Assembly (NCBI GenBank): GCA_905250125.1
Contig: CAJNOL010000015.1
Span: forward strand, 152,791-216,790
From: Rotaria sordida
Taxonomy: Eukaryota > Rotifera > Eurotatoria > Philodinida > Philodinidae
DNA length: 64,000 nucleotides
Direction of reading: 5' to 3'
Shown here piece by piece: positions 1-12,630 of this stretch; positions within the stretch are counted from its first letter, which is position 1; each line of letters opens with the position of its first letter. Position numbers and translations under genes: made by a program. The notes under the pieces were generated by a model. That model worked only from the letters and a program-made list of their open reading frames with translations, made no database searches and was not told the origin of the DNA.

Positions 1-1
1 A

Positions 2-1253
2 CAGCAACCATATGATTCATCACAACAACAACAACCATATGATCCATCACAACAACAAGAACCACATGATCCATCACAACACCAACAACCATATGATCCA
101 TCACAACAACAAGAACCTGGTCATCCTCATCATCTAGGTAAGATAAAAAATTATAGTTTTCGTGAAGAAAACAAATCATCTAGCTTCCTAAGCTGTAAAA
201 GGAAAATTAAAAATGATTAAAAATGATAGTGATAAAAGAGAAGTTCTGTAGAGCAGTTTCAAAAAATTACTTCTTAGTGATTTTCTCAATAAAGTAATAA
301 TGTGTCTGACAGAGAAAATCAATATTATTCATCAATTGCTTAAAATAACCAAAACGAATCATTATTAAGAGTTTCGACAAGTACAGAAAAGAGGAAGAAT
401 GAAAGATCAAAAGTGTCTTTGGATTATCTAAATAATTATGAGAGCTATACACGGACAATAACATTCTTCAAGTGTTCAGACGAGTTTACTATATCATCAA
501 AACAAAACGAGATGACACTATTCCTAATAGAAACGAAGATATATAAACTATCACAAATCAGCACACATAATTCCTGATTCATGATGGCTTATTGAAAGAT
601 AAACACTCATTATTTTTGAAGCTATTACTGCTTATATTTACAATTTATGGAATAGAAATATTATTTCTTCGAAAGATATTCTAATAAAGATTTATTTAAC
701 TATTTGTTATTGATAATCTTCAAATAAATTTGATAATCACATTAAAAAAAAAGCAATGATGTTAACAAAATAAAATATATCTATATCATTGATTCTAGAT
801 CCACATGTACCACAACAAGACACAAATCAAGGACAAGATGTTGATTCAGGAACATCACCAGACGGTAGTGAACATCAACAAGATGGTGATGATCAGAGAA
901 CTCCAGATGGAGAAGGTCATGAAACTCATAAAGGAGAAGGTCATGAAACACATACAGGTGGAGAAGGTACTGAACATCAACAAACAGGAGAAGGAGGTCA
1001 TGAGCATCCTGTACCATCTGATCCAAATCAATCCACAGAAGCAGCCGTTATTGATGCTACTACTATTACTGATGTTCCAGCACCAGCTAAGAAAGGATTT
1101 AATTGGTTATTAGTAATTATTATCATTGCAGTCGTAGCTGCACTTCTTCTTCTCGGTTTAATTGCATTAATATTACGAAAACGACGTGGTGGTAGAGGAT
1201 ATAACCCAGCAGCTACTTCAGAACGTGGAGCAGGTACAACAGCCAGAGCATAA
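2..1253 (+). CDS. C-terminal part of a single-pass membrane protein with Gln/Pro/His-rich repeats
   Basis: The gene begins before the window. Visible exons are 2-137 and 799-1253, joined by a 661-bp intron (donor GTAAG, acceptor TTCTAG); the split codon G|AT gives Asp and the frame continues. The first exon encodes tandem copies of a roughly 9-residue unit of the type QQQxPYDPS. The second encodes a Gly/Glu/His-rich stretch with repeated GEGHETH-like units, then a hydrophobic helix (about 23 residues, LLVIIIIAVVAALLLLGLIA), a basic stop-transfer RKRR and a short cytoplasmic tail ending TTARA before TAA. This architecture suggests a type I surface protein with a low-complexity extracellular stalk. 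I do not recognise a family and no enzymatic domain is visible. Confidence is high that it is coding and low for function. Confidence 0.75.
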
Positions 1254-3091
1254 ATGTGTTTTAGTTTTATTGTTCAAAATAATTGTCGTTTTGTTTTGTA
1301 TGTCGTTTTGCTTTCTCTTATCTTTTTTTCTCTCTCGTCGGTGTTTCTCCGCACTCTAAGCAAGAGCAAGTATTACTATTATTATTATTATTCTTATTAT
1401 AATTATCTATATAACGATTTGAATACTATATGAATATCCTCCTTTTTCTTTCCTTCCGTTAGATTAGTATCTAAACAAGAAAACAATGATTTTAAGTGAT
1501 TGATTATGCGTGCGTGTGTGTGGGTGTGTGTGTTCTTTCTCTTTTTTCTAACCCATTATGTTTATTCTTATTGAAAAATATTTCAGTTTTCTGCTACTAT
1601 TTCTTTTATTATTCACGTGATGAACTTTTTTTGTGCTCTTTCGTGTTTATATTTCGTTTCATTTTTTTTTTCCTCTGATCTTGCTTTGCGTTAGTTAACA
1701 CAGAGAGCTATTTCTCAATTTTGATCATTCACATACACATCAAGTATTTTGTTGTTGTCATTATTGCCATTTTTAAATCCCTTTTATTTTTCCTTTTTCT
1801 TATCAACATTAATAACAATATGATGAAGAAAAGAATATAAAAACAGAAAAAATATTATCAATTAAATGTATTCCCTCATAATGTGTGCAAAGACGTGTAT
1901 TTCCTATAATTTGCTTATTCTGCTTTGTTTTATTTCCTTTTCTTTTTCTTTTTGCTTTGTTTATTCCTATGTTCTGATTTTCAAGTGGTTTGGTATTTTT
2001 CTAGCAAGTTTTAAGTTTGTCGCTTTTGTTTTGCTGTTTAATTCAATTCACATCCACGCACAAATATTATTTCTTTTCTCTATGAATTGGAATTTGTTAT
2101 AAAAACGAGAACACAAAAGAAAGGACAAAAACAAAAATATATTAATTACTTCAGTTAAGCAGATCAATTTGTTTATTGAGAGCATCAAATATCTTGACCT
2201 ATAAATTTAATTTAATGTCAATATTGATTAGAATCCGTCAAATCCAAAACTTTCATATCCAGTTGATCAGACTTTTTCGACTCGGTTGATTAGGTTTTTT
2301 GGAGCCAGACCTGGTTGAATCGTATTTTGATACTCTCAATGAAATTTTCTAATCGGAATTGAATAGTCGCCCCGAAGATACGAGATATTTTTTTTTCCCG
2401 ACTTTTTGTATTTGATGATTAGTGCACTCTACATATTTCTCAGACGACTAGAACCGGTCGGATCATAATTTTCGGACCCGAATCCGACGGACTTTAATAT
2501 TGATATAATCGCAAAAAACAGAAACACAGAAATAAGATTTCTTAAACAAATAATAGAACATCTGGAAACATGAAAGATTTTGTTGATAAATTTTTTCTAA
2601 TTATATATGGAAGTAAAAATGATAGTTATTTAATCATGAGTAATTTTTTGTTTTATATTTCAAGTATATCCGATAACATGACATTATTCAGTAAGAAGAG
2701 AATGACGATGAACATGCATATTATTAATTTGACATAGGAAAAAACAAAAAAAAGAACAACAACATTTAATTGCTACCCTTCATTGCATACAAGAGACAAC
2801 ATAGATGTTAAGTAAATATTTGATTAAAAACAAAAAAAATACACAAGAATCGATAAATAAAAAAATTGCTAATATTTTAATTTATTTTATGTTAAAAAAT
2901 ATATTTATGACATTCTTTTTCCCACTTTTTGATATTCATATTAACTGTGACAATTAAATGACGAGACAAAAGGAAAAGTTAAAATAAACTTTTGGACGGA
3001 CAGAATAAAATTAAATAAAATAATATTTTTTTTATGTATATATATATATAAGTTAATAAACTAGTTGATTTGCTTTGTTTTTTGAATAAAT
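1254..3091. other. Tail-to-tail intergenic region
   Basis: This lies between the stops of the membrane-protein gene (+) and the CPTP gene (-). It holds T-rich 3'-flank sequence, a short GT-rich run near 1507-1532 and one MITE-like repeat (2216-2506). Small ORFs at 1496-1678 and 1866-2102 are T-rich and have no coding character. I see no RNA gene. Confidence 0.6.
2216..2506. mobile_element. Short MITE-like element with imperfect terminal inverted repeats
   Basis: The left end reads TCAATATTGATTAGAATCCG and the right end, reverse-complemented, reads TCAATATTAAAGTCCGTCGG. The match extends inward patchily for about 50 bp on each side. The interior is richer in GC than its surroundings and has no ORF. 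A target duplication is not clear. A related stretch occurs near 4015-4125. Confidence 0.5.
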
Positions 3092-5237
3092 TTAAGGTAA
3101 TTGTAAATAATTTTTTTCTGCATAATACGCTTCGATAATATCATAAATTTGTTTGATTGTTTTTATGAATATTTTATATTGATCCATCATATCCGATTTA
3201 TGACCATGAAAAATTACTTCATCTAATTGTTTACGTGATGGCAATGCATGAAATCCAACTTTGACTGTTGTACGAATAAAAAAACCATCTAAAGAAAATT
3301 AATATGATTTATTAAATCTAGTCATAGCTATAAATTATTCATAAATAATGAACAATCAACTATATAAATTATTAAATCGTTAAAAAATGCATGTTATTTA
3401 TTAGTATTTAGTTGCAATGAATTCGATCAATGTATGTTCATTCTATAACTATTTTATAATAAACTATATACATTTGAATTACTTGATATTTTATCTACAA
3501 ATATGCTTTCTTGTCTTAGAAAAGAACTTTGCACTAATAATGAATAACTTTTGAGATGAGTCTTAGTTAAATTAAACAGGCACAAATAAAAGTAGAAAAA
3601 AGTCACAAATTAACTTAGAGAAAATATGAAGACAGTCAACAACTCTTACGGCAATATACCACCAGGACTTAGATTATATGAAATATTTTGTTTAATTTGA
3701 TCGATAAGGGTATGAGTGTGGGTACTTCTTATACATATCCACACTCACGCCATCTTGCTAAGCACGATGTCGTCCTGCTCAACGGTACGATCGCTAACAT
3801 CCAATTAAAAGAACTAAGGTTTTTTTTTAGAGAAGAGAAGATCAATGAGATCAGTTTAAGGGTGAACCGAAAATCCGGGTTGACAATTCCGTAGACCAAA
3901 ATTCCTGTAACCTGTCGGTATCGATTCTACCTATAATTGCAGTCTATCAGACACGCTAATAAGTAGCAACAATATCGAAAACAAAAAAACAAAAAGATTC
4001 TGACAATTCCATAAGTAGATCGACTGGGGACCGACTAGAGCTCTTTGAGTTCAAAATTTTCGGACTCGAATTCGAGCGAGTCCAGAACCAATCCAACGGG
4101 CTCTACTGCTGACGTTGATATCTTTTATGATCTACAAACGAACTATTCGTCTTAAATCAAATAAAATCAATCTGAACATTATATCATTTTAATACAACAA
4201 TCTGTATGAATAGCAAATATATTAACGTTGAAAACAAATTCATTACAGCCTACTCATCATTTTAATCAATTAATAAAAAATAAATGTTTTTTTTTTGGAT
4301 ACTATCTTTTTGTCATATTTAAAGATAAATTTAAAAAAAGAAAAACTTCAGTTTGATATAATCCTGAATTCTAACAATAAAATTGTATGTCTTCCAAACA
4401 AAAAATACTTACGATGATGGTATAATGTTGAATCATAAGCATTGCTTGCAATTGTAGCGGTACTATCAGATAATGGTCGATCACTTAAAGCACGAAGAAA
4501 TTCTTCAATAAATATTAAAGCACGATGAAGCCTTAATAAAGTTCGAGCAAAATTGTTTGGATTTGTTTTAATTAAATTATTTTCTGTTTCATAATCAATA
4601 GCTTTTTGTATTGTATCAAAATGTTTTGTATCAATTGCATCTTTATCAACAAATTCTTGTAGAATAGTTAATTTTTCTACAACATCGTCTTTAACAAATT
4701 TAAATACATATCCAAGTTGATCAAAAAATCTATTAGATAAAGAAAAAAAAAAATAGGCTTGTTTTTCTTAACGAAAAAAACAAAACTAAATTAGTTTCCC
4801 TTGAGAATTCTTCATTTTTCTCTATTGTTGTTTTTTATTCAATCAAAACTATTCATTTGTAAAAATTTACAAGAGAATTTCTTTATTGTTTCGAATATTC
4901 TAGATCGATAAAAATATTCTTAACAAAAAACAAAAAAAAAAAAGACTCACTTAATTAATTCTCGATAACCATTTATATAATTTTGTGTACCAATAGGTGA
5001 TTTTGGATTTTGAGATTCTTTTAATGCAGCAACAAATGCTTCATAAACAGACAATACATGAAATTCACCGGGTGATGCATGCGTTGTCTTGACAACAGGT
5101 TCAATAACATCAGCTGATCGAATATCTTTTCTATCAGGTGGTGTACTTTTTGTTATACTATCAGTACGTAAACGAGATGGTCCATCGAAAGCAGTACCAT
5201 CAATCTCTGGTGTATCAACACGTATTATAGAATCCAT
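3092..5237 (-). CDS. CPTP: Ceramide-1-phosphate transfer protein (GLTP-domain family)
   Basis: Exons (minus strand): 5237-4951, 4729-4413 and 3288-3092; the spliced frame gives 266 aa ending LQLP-stop. The first ~75 residues are an unconserved polar extension; the GLTP fold fills the rest. Known family role: moving ceramide-1-phosphate between membranes in the cytosol. The five residues that bind the lipid headgroup in human CPTP (D56, K60, R106, R110, H150) all have counterparts here. D111 and K115 lie in FVKDDVVEKL, R158 and R162 in ARTLLRLHRA, and the His is at about 202 in HHHGFFIR. The Trp after that His in human CPTP is Phe here. The order of motifs also matches human CPTP (LRLHRAL, then ALPSR, then YAEKN near the C terminus). 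Intron 2 (3289-4412) is inflated by repeat DNA. GLTP itself is a less likely assignment because the charged pocket matches CPTP. Confidence 0.85.
3690..3905. mobile_element. Half copy of the foldback family found in the MCEE intron
   Basis: It lies inside CPTP intron 2. Segments such as CATCTTGCTAAGCACGATGT and ATCAATGAGATCAGTTTAAG align by eye, in the same order, with the right arm of the element at 41097-41960 (TATCTTGCTGAGTAGTACGT and ATTAATGAGGCCAATTTAAG). Only one arm is present. The 68-aa ORF over it is not a gene. Confidence 0.5.
4015..4125. repeat. Dispersed GC-richer repeat fragment in CPTP intron
   Basis: It contains TTCAAAATTTTCGGACTCGA followed by AATTCGAGCGAGTCC. This resembles the right end of the 2216-2506 element (ATCATAATTTTCGGACCCGA followed by ATCCGACGG). 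It looks like a fragment of a related family. Confidence 0.35.
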
Positions 5238-5390
5238 TCTTTTTTAATAATAATATTATAAAAATATTTTAAAATTGAAATGACGAATACAAAAAAAACA
5301 ACAACAACACTTAGTAAATAAACAAATATTTACTTGTATATTTTTGATTTAAATAATTTATAATTTTAAAAAAGAGTTAATAAAAAAAAA

Positions 5391-5407
5391 AGAGAGAGAG
5401 AGAGAGA
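5391..5407. repeat. (AG)n microsatellite
   Basis: Uninterrupted AG dinucleotides directly after an A-run. Confidence 0.9.
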
Positions 5408-6498
5408 AAAAAATAAAACGAATCAGCTGGTGAATCAAATAATAGAAATTCAATTAATTTGCTAGTCGCAACTATGATCAACGATATTAAGGTGGATGGA
5501 TAAATAAATAATCAGTATTATTATAGCCAACAGATAATCTTCGATAGATGGCATTCATTCACAGTAAAATTAAAGAAAAAAAAAATCAATGGTCTATTGA
5601 TAGTCTTAACATGTAGATAAAAATAAATTCTATCGAATTTGATTTATTCAATTGAAAATAAAAAACTTAATTTAGACAGACTTCTAACCATGGATCAAGC
5701 ATTATTACACAAAGAAAACATTTTATGTAGGAATTAAAAACCTAGATTATATTTCCAAATAAGTTTTTCTTAAGGTCTTCGTTTTTTGTTTTTTGTTTTT
5801 GATGTATTTCCTCTCCATGACCTTAAAATCTATTAATATCTTAAAAAGGAAATTGGATAAAGTTATTTTTTTTTATATATCATAACGCTCCATTTCAGCG
5901 TAGTTGATTGAGTCAATAATAATAACTATATATGTCTATTCAGATTTTCTAGGTACTTTACTTTTTTTCTTAAAGAGATATTGAAAGAATTATTTTGTTT
6001 TGCAAGTTAACTGTTGATTTTTCCATTTTTCGAAGTTTTCAATAAAGCAAGTAAATAGATTATTTGATTTAATATAAAATATTTTCCTGATAAGACTAAC
6101 ACAAATAATCTGAAAAAGGGCTATTAATAATTAAATGTAAAACTATTTATAGCAATAATGGATAAACACAAGGCATGTTCTTGATAATGTCATGATAAGA
6201 ATATATTTTAACAGCTTGATTTACTGTAGCTCTATAGTATTGTTATAAAATATATTATTAAGACATGTTGATGAAGAGAAAGAAATAGAAAACAGCAAGT
6301 ATTGCTTTTTTTTTTAGAGTCGAAGATAATTATAGGAATATTTTCTATGTCACTTAGATTAGTCGGTTAGTCGAAATCTCATAAAAACTAGATCATTCAA
6401 TAGAATAACTAATCATACATCCTTATTTTTATCATAAATAGGATAGAAATCTTTTGCAAATAATGCGAATAATAGTCTAACATTTTTTTTTTCATTTG

Positions 6499-6501
<3 letters not shown>

Positions 6502-6531
<30 letters not shown>
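6502..6531. repeat. (TC)n microsatellite
   Basis: About 15 uninterrupted TC units. Confidence 0.95.
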
Positions 6532-6533
<2 letters not shown>

Positions 6534-7847
6534 TTTTTTGGTTAGGTTAATATAATTTTGATGTTCTATGCAACTTTAAATCTCATCTTTTTATTTATTA
6601 CTAACAAATTATAGTGTAGCCGAAGATCGTTTACATTCGCTCAATGAAATTTTGTTGATTTTTGTGTTTATCGATATCCTCTTTTTTTCTTTTTTTTGCA
6701 TTGTATCATCGTTTATTTTATTTTTTTTGTGTTTTACCCTAAAACACGGTCCTTATTATAATCATAACAATAACAAAGAAAGCATGTCAACATAAACCAA
6801 ATAGCGACAATTCTATGTATGTGCTTTTGCTAGAAAATATCTATATATTTTATCATGGATCAACAAAATTTGCCGTCGTCATCTAATGATGTACACTCTG
6901 TCTTATCTTATTTCTCATCTATAAACGATTCCATTCATTCCGAGCAGCTCGTCATAGCTCGAATCGGGACCTTCTTTTTCTTCTGTCTCTCTCTCTCTCT
7001 CGTTTGCTCTCTTTTTCTGTTTCTACGTTGTTGTTGTCGTCGTTGCTAGTGTTATTATTAGTTTTCATATTGATGATGAGCAGTATAGACAGACACATTA
7101 TTTTCATACGGTATTAGATGATTGTATGATGACAATAGCATGACTGATAAACTATTAATCTATTTTTTAACACTCTCAAGTATAAATCATCATCTGTGAC
7201 ACATTTATATGATCGGCTTAAGCTTAGCTAACACAATTTCACATTACATTATACATATATATGTATATTTTTTGTACTAATAGTTCAAAACATGCACATC
7301 TGATTACTTTATATAATGGTAAGATTTCCTGTTAATGAAAAATAAAAAGAGAAAAAAAACGGAACAGATCTATCTAGCTGTCATCTATTTGTATTTTTCT
7401 ATTACTTAAAGGCATATGTTAGGTATCAAGTAGAGTAAAAAAGACCTTCAAAAACTAATATATATATATAGATATTTATATAAATATGATTAATATGATT
7501 AATTAGTTGATTGCTTACAGTTGTTTGATATTTACATACAATACCTTCATTTTACCTTTTTTTTTCTCCTTTTTTTCTATTATTTTTTTCTTCCGGATAA
7601 AAAAAAACACTTCCTTCTCTTTCCGAGTATGGCTTTGCTTCTTACTTTCTATCATTTATTCAGTATTTTTCCGAGACATTGAGTAAGTGAACGGAAAAAA
7701 AAGCAGAGCTTTCTCTTTGCTTCTTTGAGTTCGTTGCTATTTGCTCTTCATATTTCTTTTAACGAACAACTCCAAATAAATTCTCTATTACAGTCTTCTG
7801 TTGTTTCTAGCAGTTACTAACGGTTTCTCTTTCTCATCATAATCACT

Positions 7848-7848
<1 letters not shown>

Positions 7849-7880
<32 letters not shown>
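7849..7880. repeat. (TCA)n microsatellite upstream of the Ser-rich gene
   Basis: About ten perfect TCA units, some 310 bp before the ATG at 8187. Confidence 0.95.
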
Positions 7881-8186
7881 GATAACATCATATATATATA
7901 TACATTCGAAAAGCAGTCTGGAAGAAAGAGAAAAAGGAGAAAGCAAAGAAAACAGACGATCCCTTTACTAAAATGATGGAATGCCAGACAACAACGATGA
8001 AGAAAAGATCACTATATTATATTTTGCTGTTCTATTCTAGATATTCGATTCATTAGTTTTTTCCAAATAGTTCAATTACAACATATTTGCCAACATCATT
8101 TTGCCCTTCTTTTTCTCGTCGATAATAAGAAAAACTCGTGAGACGGTAACAGACGCATTGAATTTATTCACTATTCAGTTCCCTTG

Positions 8187-9668
8187 ATGGTTCTTTATTA
8201 TGGTCTGTTGGCTCTTGAGACAGCCAACAACACGATCGCTGCAGCCGCTTCCGCCCAAACAACAACAACAACAACGACGCCTGGGCTAACATCTGATCGC
8301 ATAAGTCGATCACGGAAACAGAAATATTTATCAAATTCAATCGGAAAAATTCCATCATCATCATTATCATCATCAAATTCATGGATTTATACAGAAGATT
8401 TAAGAAAACGTTTTGAAGAACGTTATGCTGATTGTCGTTATGTATTTATACCTGTTTATATTGATCGAAAATCGACAAAGCATAGTCATAGTACAACAAC
8501 TATTTTATCACAAAATGATCATGAAAATTCTTGGATATATTCAAGATCACTTCGTGATCATTTAGTTTATTCAACATCAAAAATATCTTTACCATTAACA
8601 ACAAATATATCATCATCATCATCATGTTGTGTAACAAATCATGGATTTATGCGTGATGAATTGCCAATAAAAAAAACTTCGAAAATTAAATTATTTAAAC
8701 ATTCATCATCAACAAAAGATAAATCAACAACAAATTTATCATTACCATCATTACGATTTAGTCCATTTACATCATCAATATCATCATTTTCTACAACAAA
8801 TAATTTAATTAAACATCGAACAAGTGATGTTGTCGAAGAAGAAGATGATGAAGGTATTGATGATGAAAATCATTCAGCACCACTTATTAAACATGAGTAA
8901 GTAATTTCAATATTGAAAAATAGAAAATTAGTTGAAGTAAAACAAAAGAAAAAAATTAAACATTTTTTTTCTATATAATTGACAAATAATTTATTGTTGA
9001 CATCAAAATGAATAATATGATGAAAAATAAATATTTTCTCAGTACATAACATGTGAGAGAGTTTCCTTTTTCTTTTCTTCTATGACAAACATAATCATAG
9101 AATTCCATGAGACTATCTTTAATCATATAAGATGCATTTTGTCATATTTTATTCATTTAATGACATTCATACGGATGCGCTTTTGTTTTTTTTTGTACTA
9201 AAAGTAATGATTTCAACAAGTATATAGAAATAGAACAAATTAATATTTTGAAATCTTTGAGTTTCATAAGGTTTCATAGAAACAGGAAAAACCGACATTA
9301 TTCATTTAACAAGAATCGAAGTATTCAATATGTGTATTTTTTTTTTCTATATTATTAAATATAGTTCTATGGTTCCATCATCTTTATCAACATCACGTAC
9401 AGTAGCGATATCATCTACAGGGAATAATACAATAATTAATCCAACAACTACTGATGCATCAGCATTGTCGACTTCAATTTCATCTAATACAAAAGCATCA
9501 ATAAAACATCCTGCTAAACCGAACAATAAATTGACACGTCTACGCTCATTTTTCTTTAAATCATTTTCTCCATCGTCTTCCTTTTCTCGTACTCAACAAC
9601 GACAACAACAACAACAGCAGACAACATTATCATCCTCGTCGCTGCCTAATCGAATTTCGAGGACATGA
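8187..9668 (+). CDS. Uncharacterised Ser/Thr-rich protein with a duplicated NSWIY motif
   Basis: Two exons, 8187-8896 and 9365-9668, are joined across a 468-bp intron with a perfect GTAAGT donor and an AAATATAG acceptor; the split codon GA|T gives Asp. The product is about 337 aa. ATG 8187 is the first in-frame ATG (the codon before it is TTG), and a possible acceptor (CTATTCAG) lies just upstream at 8171-8178. The only organised sequence is two similar blocks, NSWIYTEDLRKRFEERY near residue 68 and NSWIYSRSLRDHL about 45 residues later, set in Ser/Thr-rich disorder. An acidic patch (VEEEDDEGIDDE) precedes the splice. The second exon is basic and Ser/Gln-rich. There is no signal peptide or membrane helix. 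Without splicing, translation would stop just after the donor, so a single-exon form is possible. I do not recognise a family. Confidence 0.6.
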
Positions 9669-9996
9669 GTGTACGTGTATACGCACATGAGAAATAGAGA
9701 GAATGAAAGAAAAAAAAAAGAACTCTCTTGTAATGGCTAATTGAATCCATCTATTCATCTGTCCTCGTGTTGTCATAACATAAGACATGCGATAAACTAA
9801 AATAATGGCAAGAGAAGAAAAAAAAAATCCTTTCAATTTTAATGGCAAACTCTTCATTTAATAGACACAATGATATATTTATTATTAACGTTTTATTTTT
9901 ATTGAAAAACTAGAACTTACATCCAAAAAATGGCAACGGAAGAAAAAAAAACAAATTATTTTTATTCTTGGGTTTTTTTTATTGCGATTGTAAGAT
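9669..9996. other. Tail-to-tail spacer
   Basis: 328 bp between the stop of the Ser-rich gene (+) and the stop of DNAJC1 (-). It is A-rich and contains nothing else that I can identify. Confidence 0.6.
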
Positions 9997-12327
9997 TTAG
10001 GCCATTTTTTTAGCTTTAACAAGTTGTACAATATAACGATAACGTGCTAAACATTGTTCACGTGTTTTACCGGGTATACAACGAGCTATTTGTTCCCATC
10101 GATCAATACCAGGTGTATCTTTTGGTACAGTTTTTAATGCACATTCAAGTAAATGTTGATCATCTTGTGACCAATCAGAAACAGATTCGCATTGTTGTCG
10201 TTCCGTAATTAAATTTTGATCGATCGTTACTTTTGTTGAAAATGATGAATGAGTATCTTGAAGAATATTATTATTTGAACCAACTGTATTTTGTATTTGC
10301 TTTGCCATATCTATTACTTGTGATGTAGGACGATTGATTGTATCAGCAATTTTTTCCCATCGTCGAGGTGTTCCAGGTGGAAATCGAACAATACTTTTAC
10401 ATAATAATTGTTTTTCTTCATCCGACCATGGACGAGTTAAATTTTGAGAATCTGATGATTGATTATTTTCAGATGATGAAGTTGTTGTTGTTATTAAATA
10501 AGAAACAACAGGCGCATTTTTATTGGTTGCCATTTCAGGTACAATATCATTTTGTCGAACGACAGGAGATTTTTTTATTATTTGGTGTTCATTATTATCA
10601 TCATCAGATGGAGGAACAGATTCAATTGATGAAGATTGACGACGATAATTTATAATAATATGTAGAAAATTTTTTATATATGGTATTAAAAATTGATGAT
10701 TAACAAGAAAATAAGCAAATTTAATAGGTAATATATCAATCAATTGAGGTGATGCAACACCTACAAAAAAGAAAAGAATGATAATTCTTTTTTCAAGTTA
10801 AATTTCATTTACATATTTGAATCTTAGACATTGTATGAGAATAGGAATCCTTGAGAAAACTTTAAGATAAGTAATTCTTTTTTTGACGTGAATTGATAGA
10901 ATATGGCCGTAGGCATACTTCAATATAATGAAATGACTTGAGAGAAGATTTTTGTTTTTCCTCTAAATGTCAAAGTAATCTTTTTTTCAATCATATCAAA
11001 TTGATACATTATACAATCTTTTGAGTTTTTTCCTTTTTTATGGAATTCTGACAGTTAAATAATCGTTAAAATTAAACATCTAATTTTTGATTAAAACATA
11101 ACTGTTTAATAGTGTACAACAAGTTCATGTCAAACTATAAATGAATAAAAGAAGAATATGTCTGCCTTTCAATTACTGTTCAGAGATGGAATCGTTTTGT
11201 ATGCAGTGTTGCCTAGTGACAGAGTCAAGGTTCTGATGTTTTTCCTATAAGTAATACTAGCTGTAGCTCTGAATAGACGGTCAGCCTGACATAGAGTTCA
11301 AGTATTTTCCATACACACTAACTAACAACAAGAACAAGTATATGTCACAATGTAATCAGCATGTTAACTGATCAATGATCCGAATAAATAACTGTTAGTG
11401 ACATGTCCAGAGTGATTTCATTGCTGGTGGTAATGAAGTTTGAACACAGTAGCTTTTGGATACGTGTCGAACAATGCAGTCTCTACATGAATAGAGTTAT
11501 ATGTTTCAGAAAAAAAAACGACTGTTTCCTGCTGCAAAATGAGAGTCGTTAATACTCGTATTTTATCTTTAAAATGATTCTATATGAATTAGTCTTAAAA
11601 ATGATTATTTATATTTTTTTGTTTTCTAATTACCAGGTAAAATTCGAGCTACTTCTTCATCAATCATATTTTGATCAATGTCTTTAATTTTACTTGATTT
11701 TTTCATTTTTTTCTCTAATCGTTTACGTACATTCATTGATCGTTCATTCTAAAATATATATTGATCATAAGAATTTTGACATATAAATTGGTCTTACTTC
11801 ACCGTAGTCAAAGTAGATTCAAAATAACTCGCCCAAAGAACTAGATAATGTCCAATAGTAAATATAAGAGTTAAAATTGTAAAAATTTCCCATATACGTA
11901 ATTTTCTTGCTCGTCGAAAATAATACATTGGTTGATTCCATTTTGGTAATCCTTCAATAAGTATACGATCATATCGAGCACGACGTTGTTCATCTTTTAA
12001 TATTTCATAAACAGCAACAAGATGACGAAATTTTTGTTCAGCATCTGGTTCATTTGATTTATCTGGATGCCAAAGAAGTGAAAGTTTTCTTTAAGAAAAA
12101 CAAAAAGAAAACGAATAAAAAAACAACACTACATATCAATCATTTTACCTGTATGCTTTTTTAACTTCACTTAATTCAGCTGTTTTTCCAACACCAATAA
12201 AATCATAAAAATTTGTATTCAATCCAAGTTCTTCAACCAAATCAAATAAATCAAGTTCATAAGTTTCCCAAGCGCTTATTAAATCGATTCGAATAATCAA
12301 TAACAAAAGACACAATTGATATTTCAT
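9997..12327 (-). CDS. DNAJC1: ER-membrane J-protein with two SANT domains (DnaJ homolog C1)
   Basis: Exons (minus): 12327-12149, 12088-11803, 11748-11634 and 10760-9997; 447 aa. Residues 1-19 form a signal peptide (MKYQLCLLLLIIRIDLISA). The J domain spans about 39-105 with the HPD triad at 67-69, which stimulates Hsp70/BiP ATPase. A membrane helix lies at about 129-149. A Ser-rich linker follows, then two SANT/Myb-like domains at about 302-350 (RPWSDEEKQLL) and 389-440 (DWSQDDQHLLECAL ending REQCLARYRYI). This order (signal, J, TM, SANT, SANT) is that of DNAJC1/MTJ1, in which the J domain faces the ER lumen and the SANT part faces the cytosol. An acceptor-like TTAATTGCAG directly abuts the ATG, 303 bp after the RIC8 stop. 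The donor of exon 2 (GTGAAG) was chosen because it is the one that keeps the frame. Confidence 0.9.
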
Positions 12328-12630
12328 CTGCAATTAAATTTTTCATATTTTTTTTTGTATATTTTTATCGAGAGACAAAAAAAAGAGAAGTCGAGCTGAT
12401 ATAAATGTAATATGCCAAAGAAAAAAGAATGAAGGAAACACAACAACAATAAAATGACTAGTACAGGATCAGAACATGTAGAATATTTACACTTCTCTTA
12501 TGAAAACTGACTACACACACACACTGTTAAAATTTTTTCTTTTATGTTTCACGAGACAACATTGAGATCAAAAGAAGCATTTGTGTAAATAAAATGAGCG
12601 GTTTTTTTAAAGTTAAGTTTAATTTAATTT
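12328..12630 (-). other. Short spacer between RIC8 and DNAJC1 with an acceptor at the ATG
   Basis: 303 bp separate the RIC8 stop from the DNAJC1 ATG. The last ten bases before the ATG (read on the minus strand, TTAATTGCAG) form a splice-acceptor-like polypyrimidine/AG site with no donor exon visible nearby. This is consistent with either a 5'UTR intron or spliced-leader addition. Confidence 0.45.

Larger units (their letters stand above)
5238..8186. other. Intergenic region between divergent genes, with microsatellites
   Basis: This is the upstream DNA of the CPTP gene (-) and the Ser-rich gene (+). I see poly-A/T tracts, AG and CT microsatellites and a TCA array, but no convincing exon. The 64-aa ORF at 6855-7049 ends in a run encoded by CT and GTT microsatellites and was not accepted. 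Confidence 0.55.

Noticed and set aside
267-464. 65-aa minus ORF in the first intron
   Set aside because: It lies within a clearly spliced intron and has no family features.
1507-1532. GT-rich run resembling a telomeric (TGTGGG) repeat
   Set aside because: Mostly plain GT with a single TGTGGG word; not an array.
6855-7049. 64-aa ORF starting MDQQNLPSS
   Set aside because: The second half is translated CT and GTT microsatellite; no splice context or homologue recognised.
8184-8186. TTG as start of the Ser-rich gene
   Set aside because: An ATG follows at once at 8187; non-ATG starts are not expected here.
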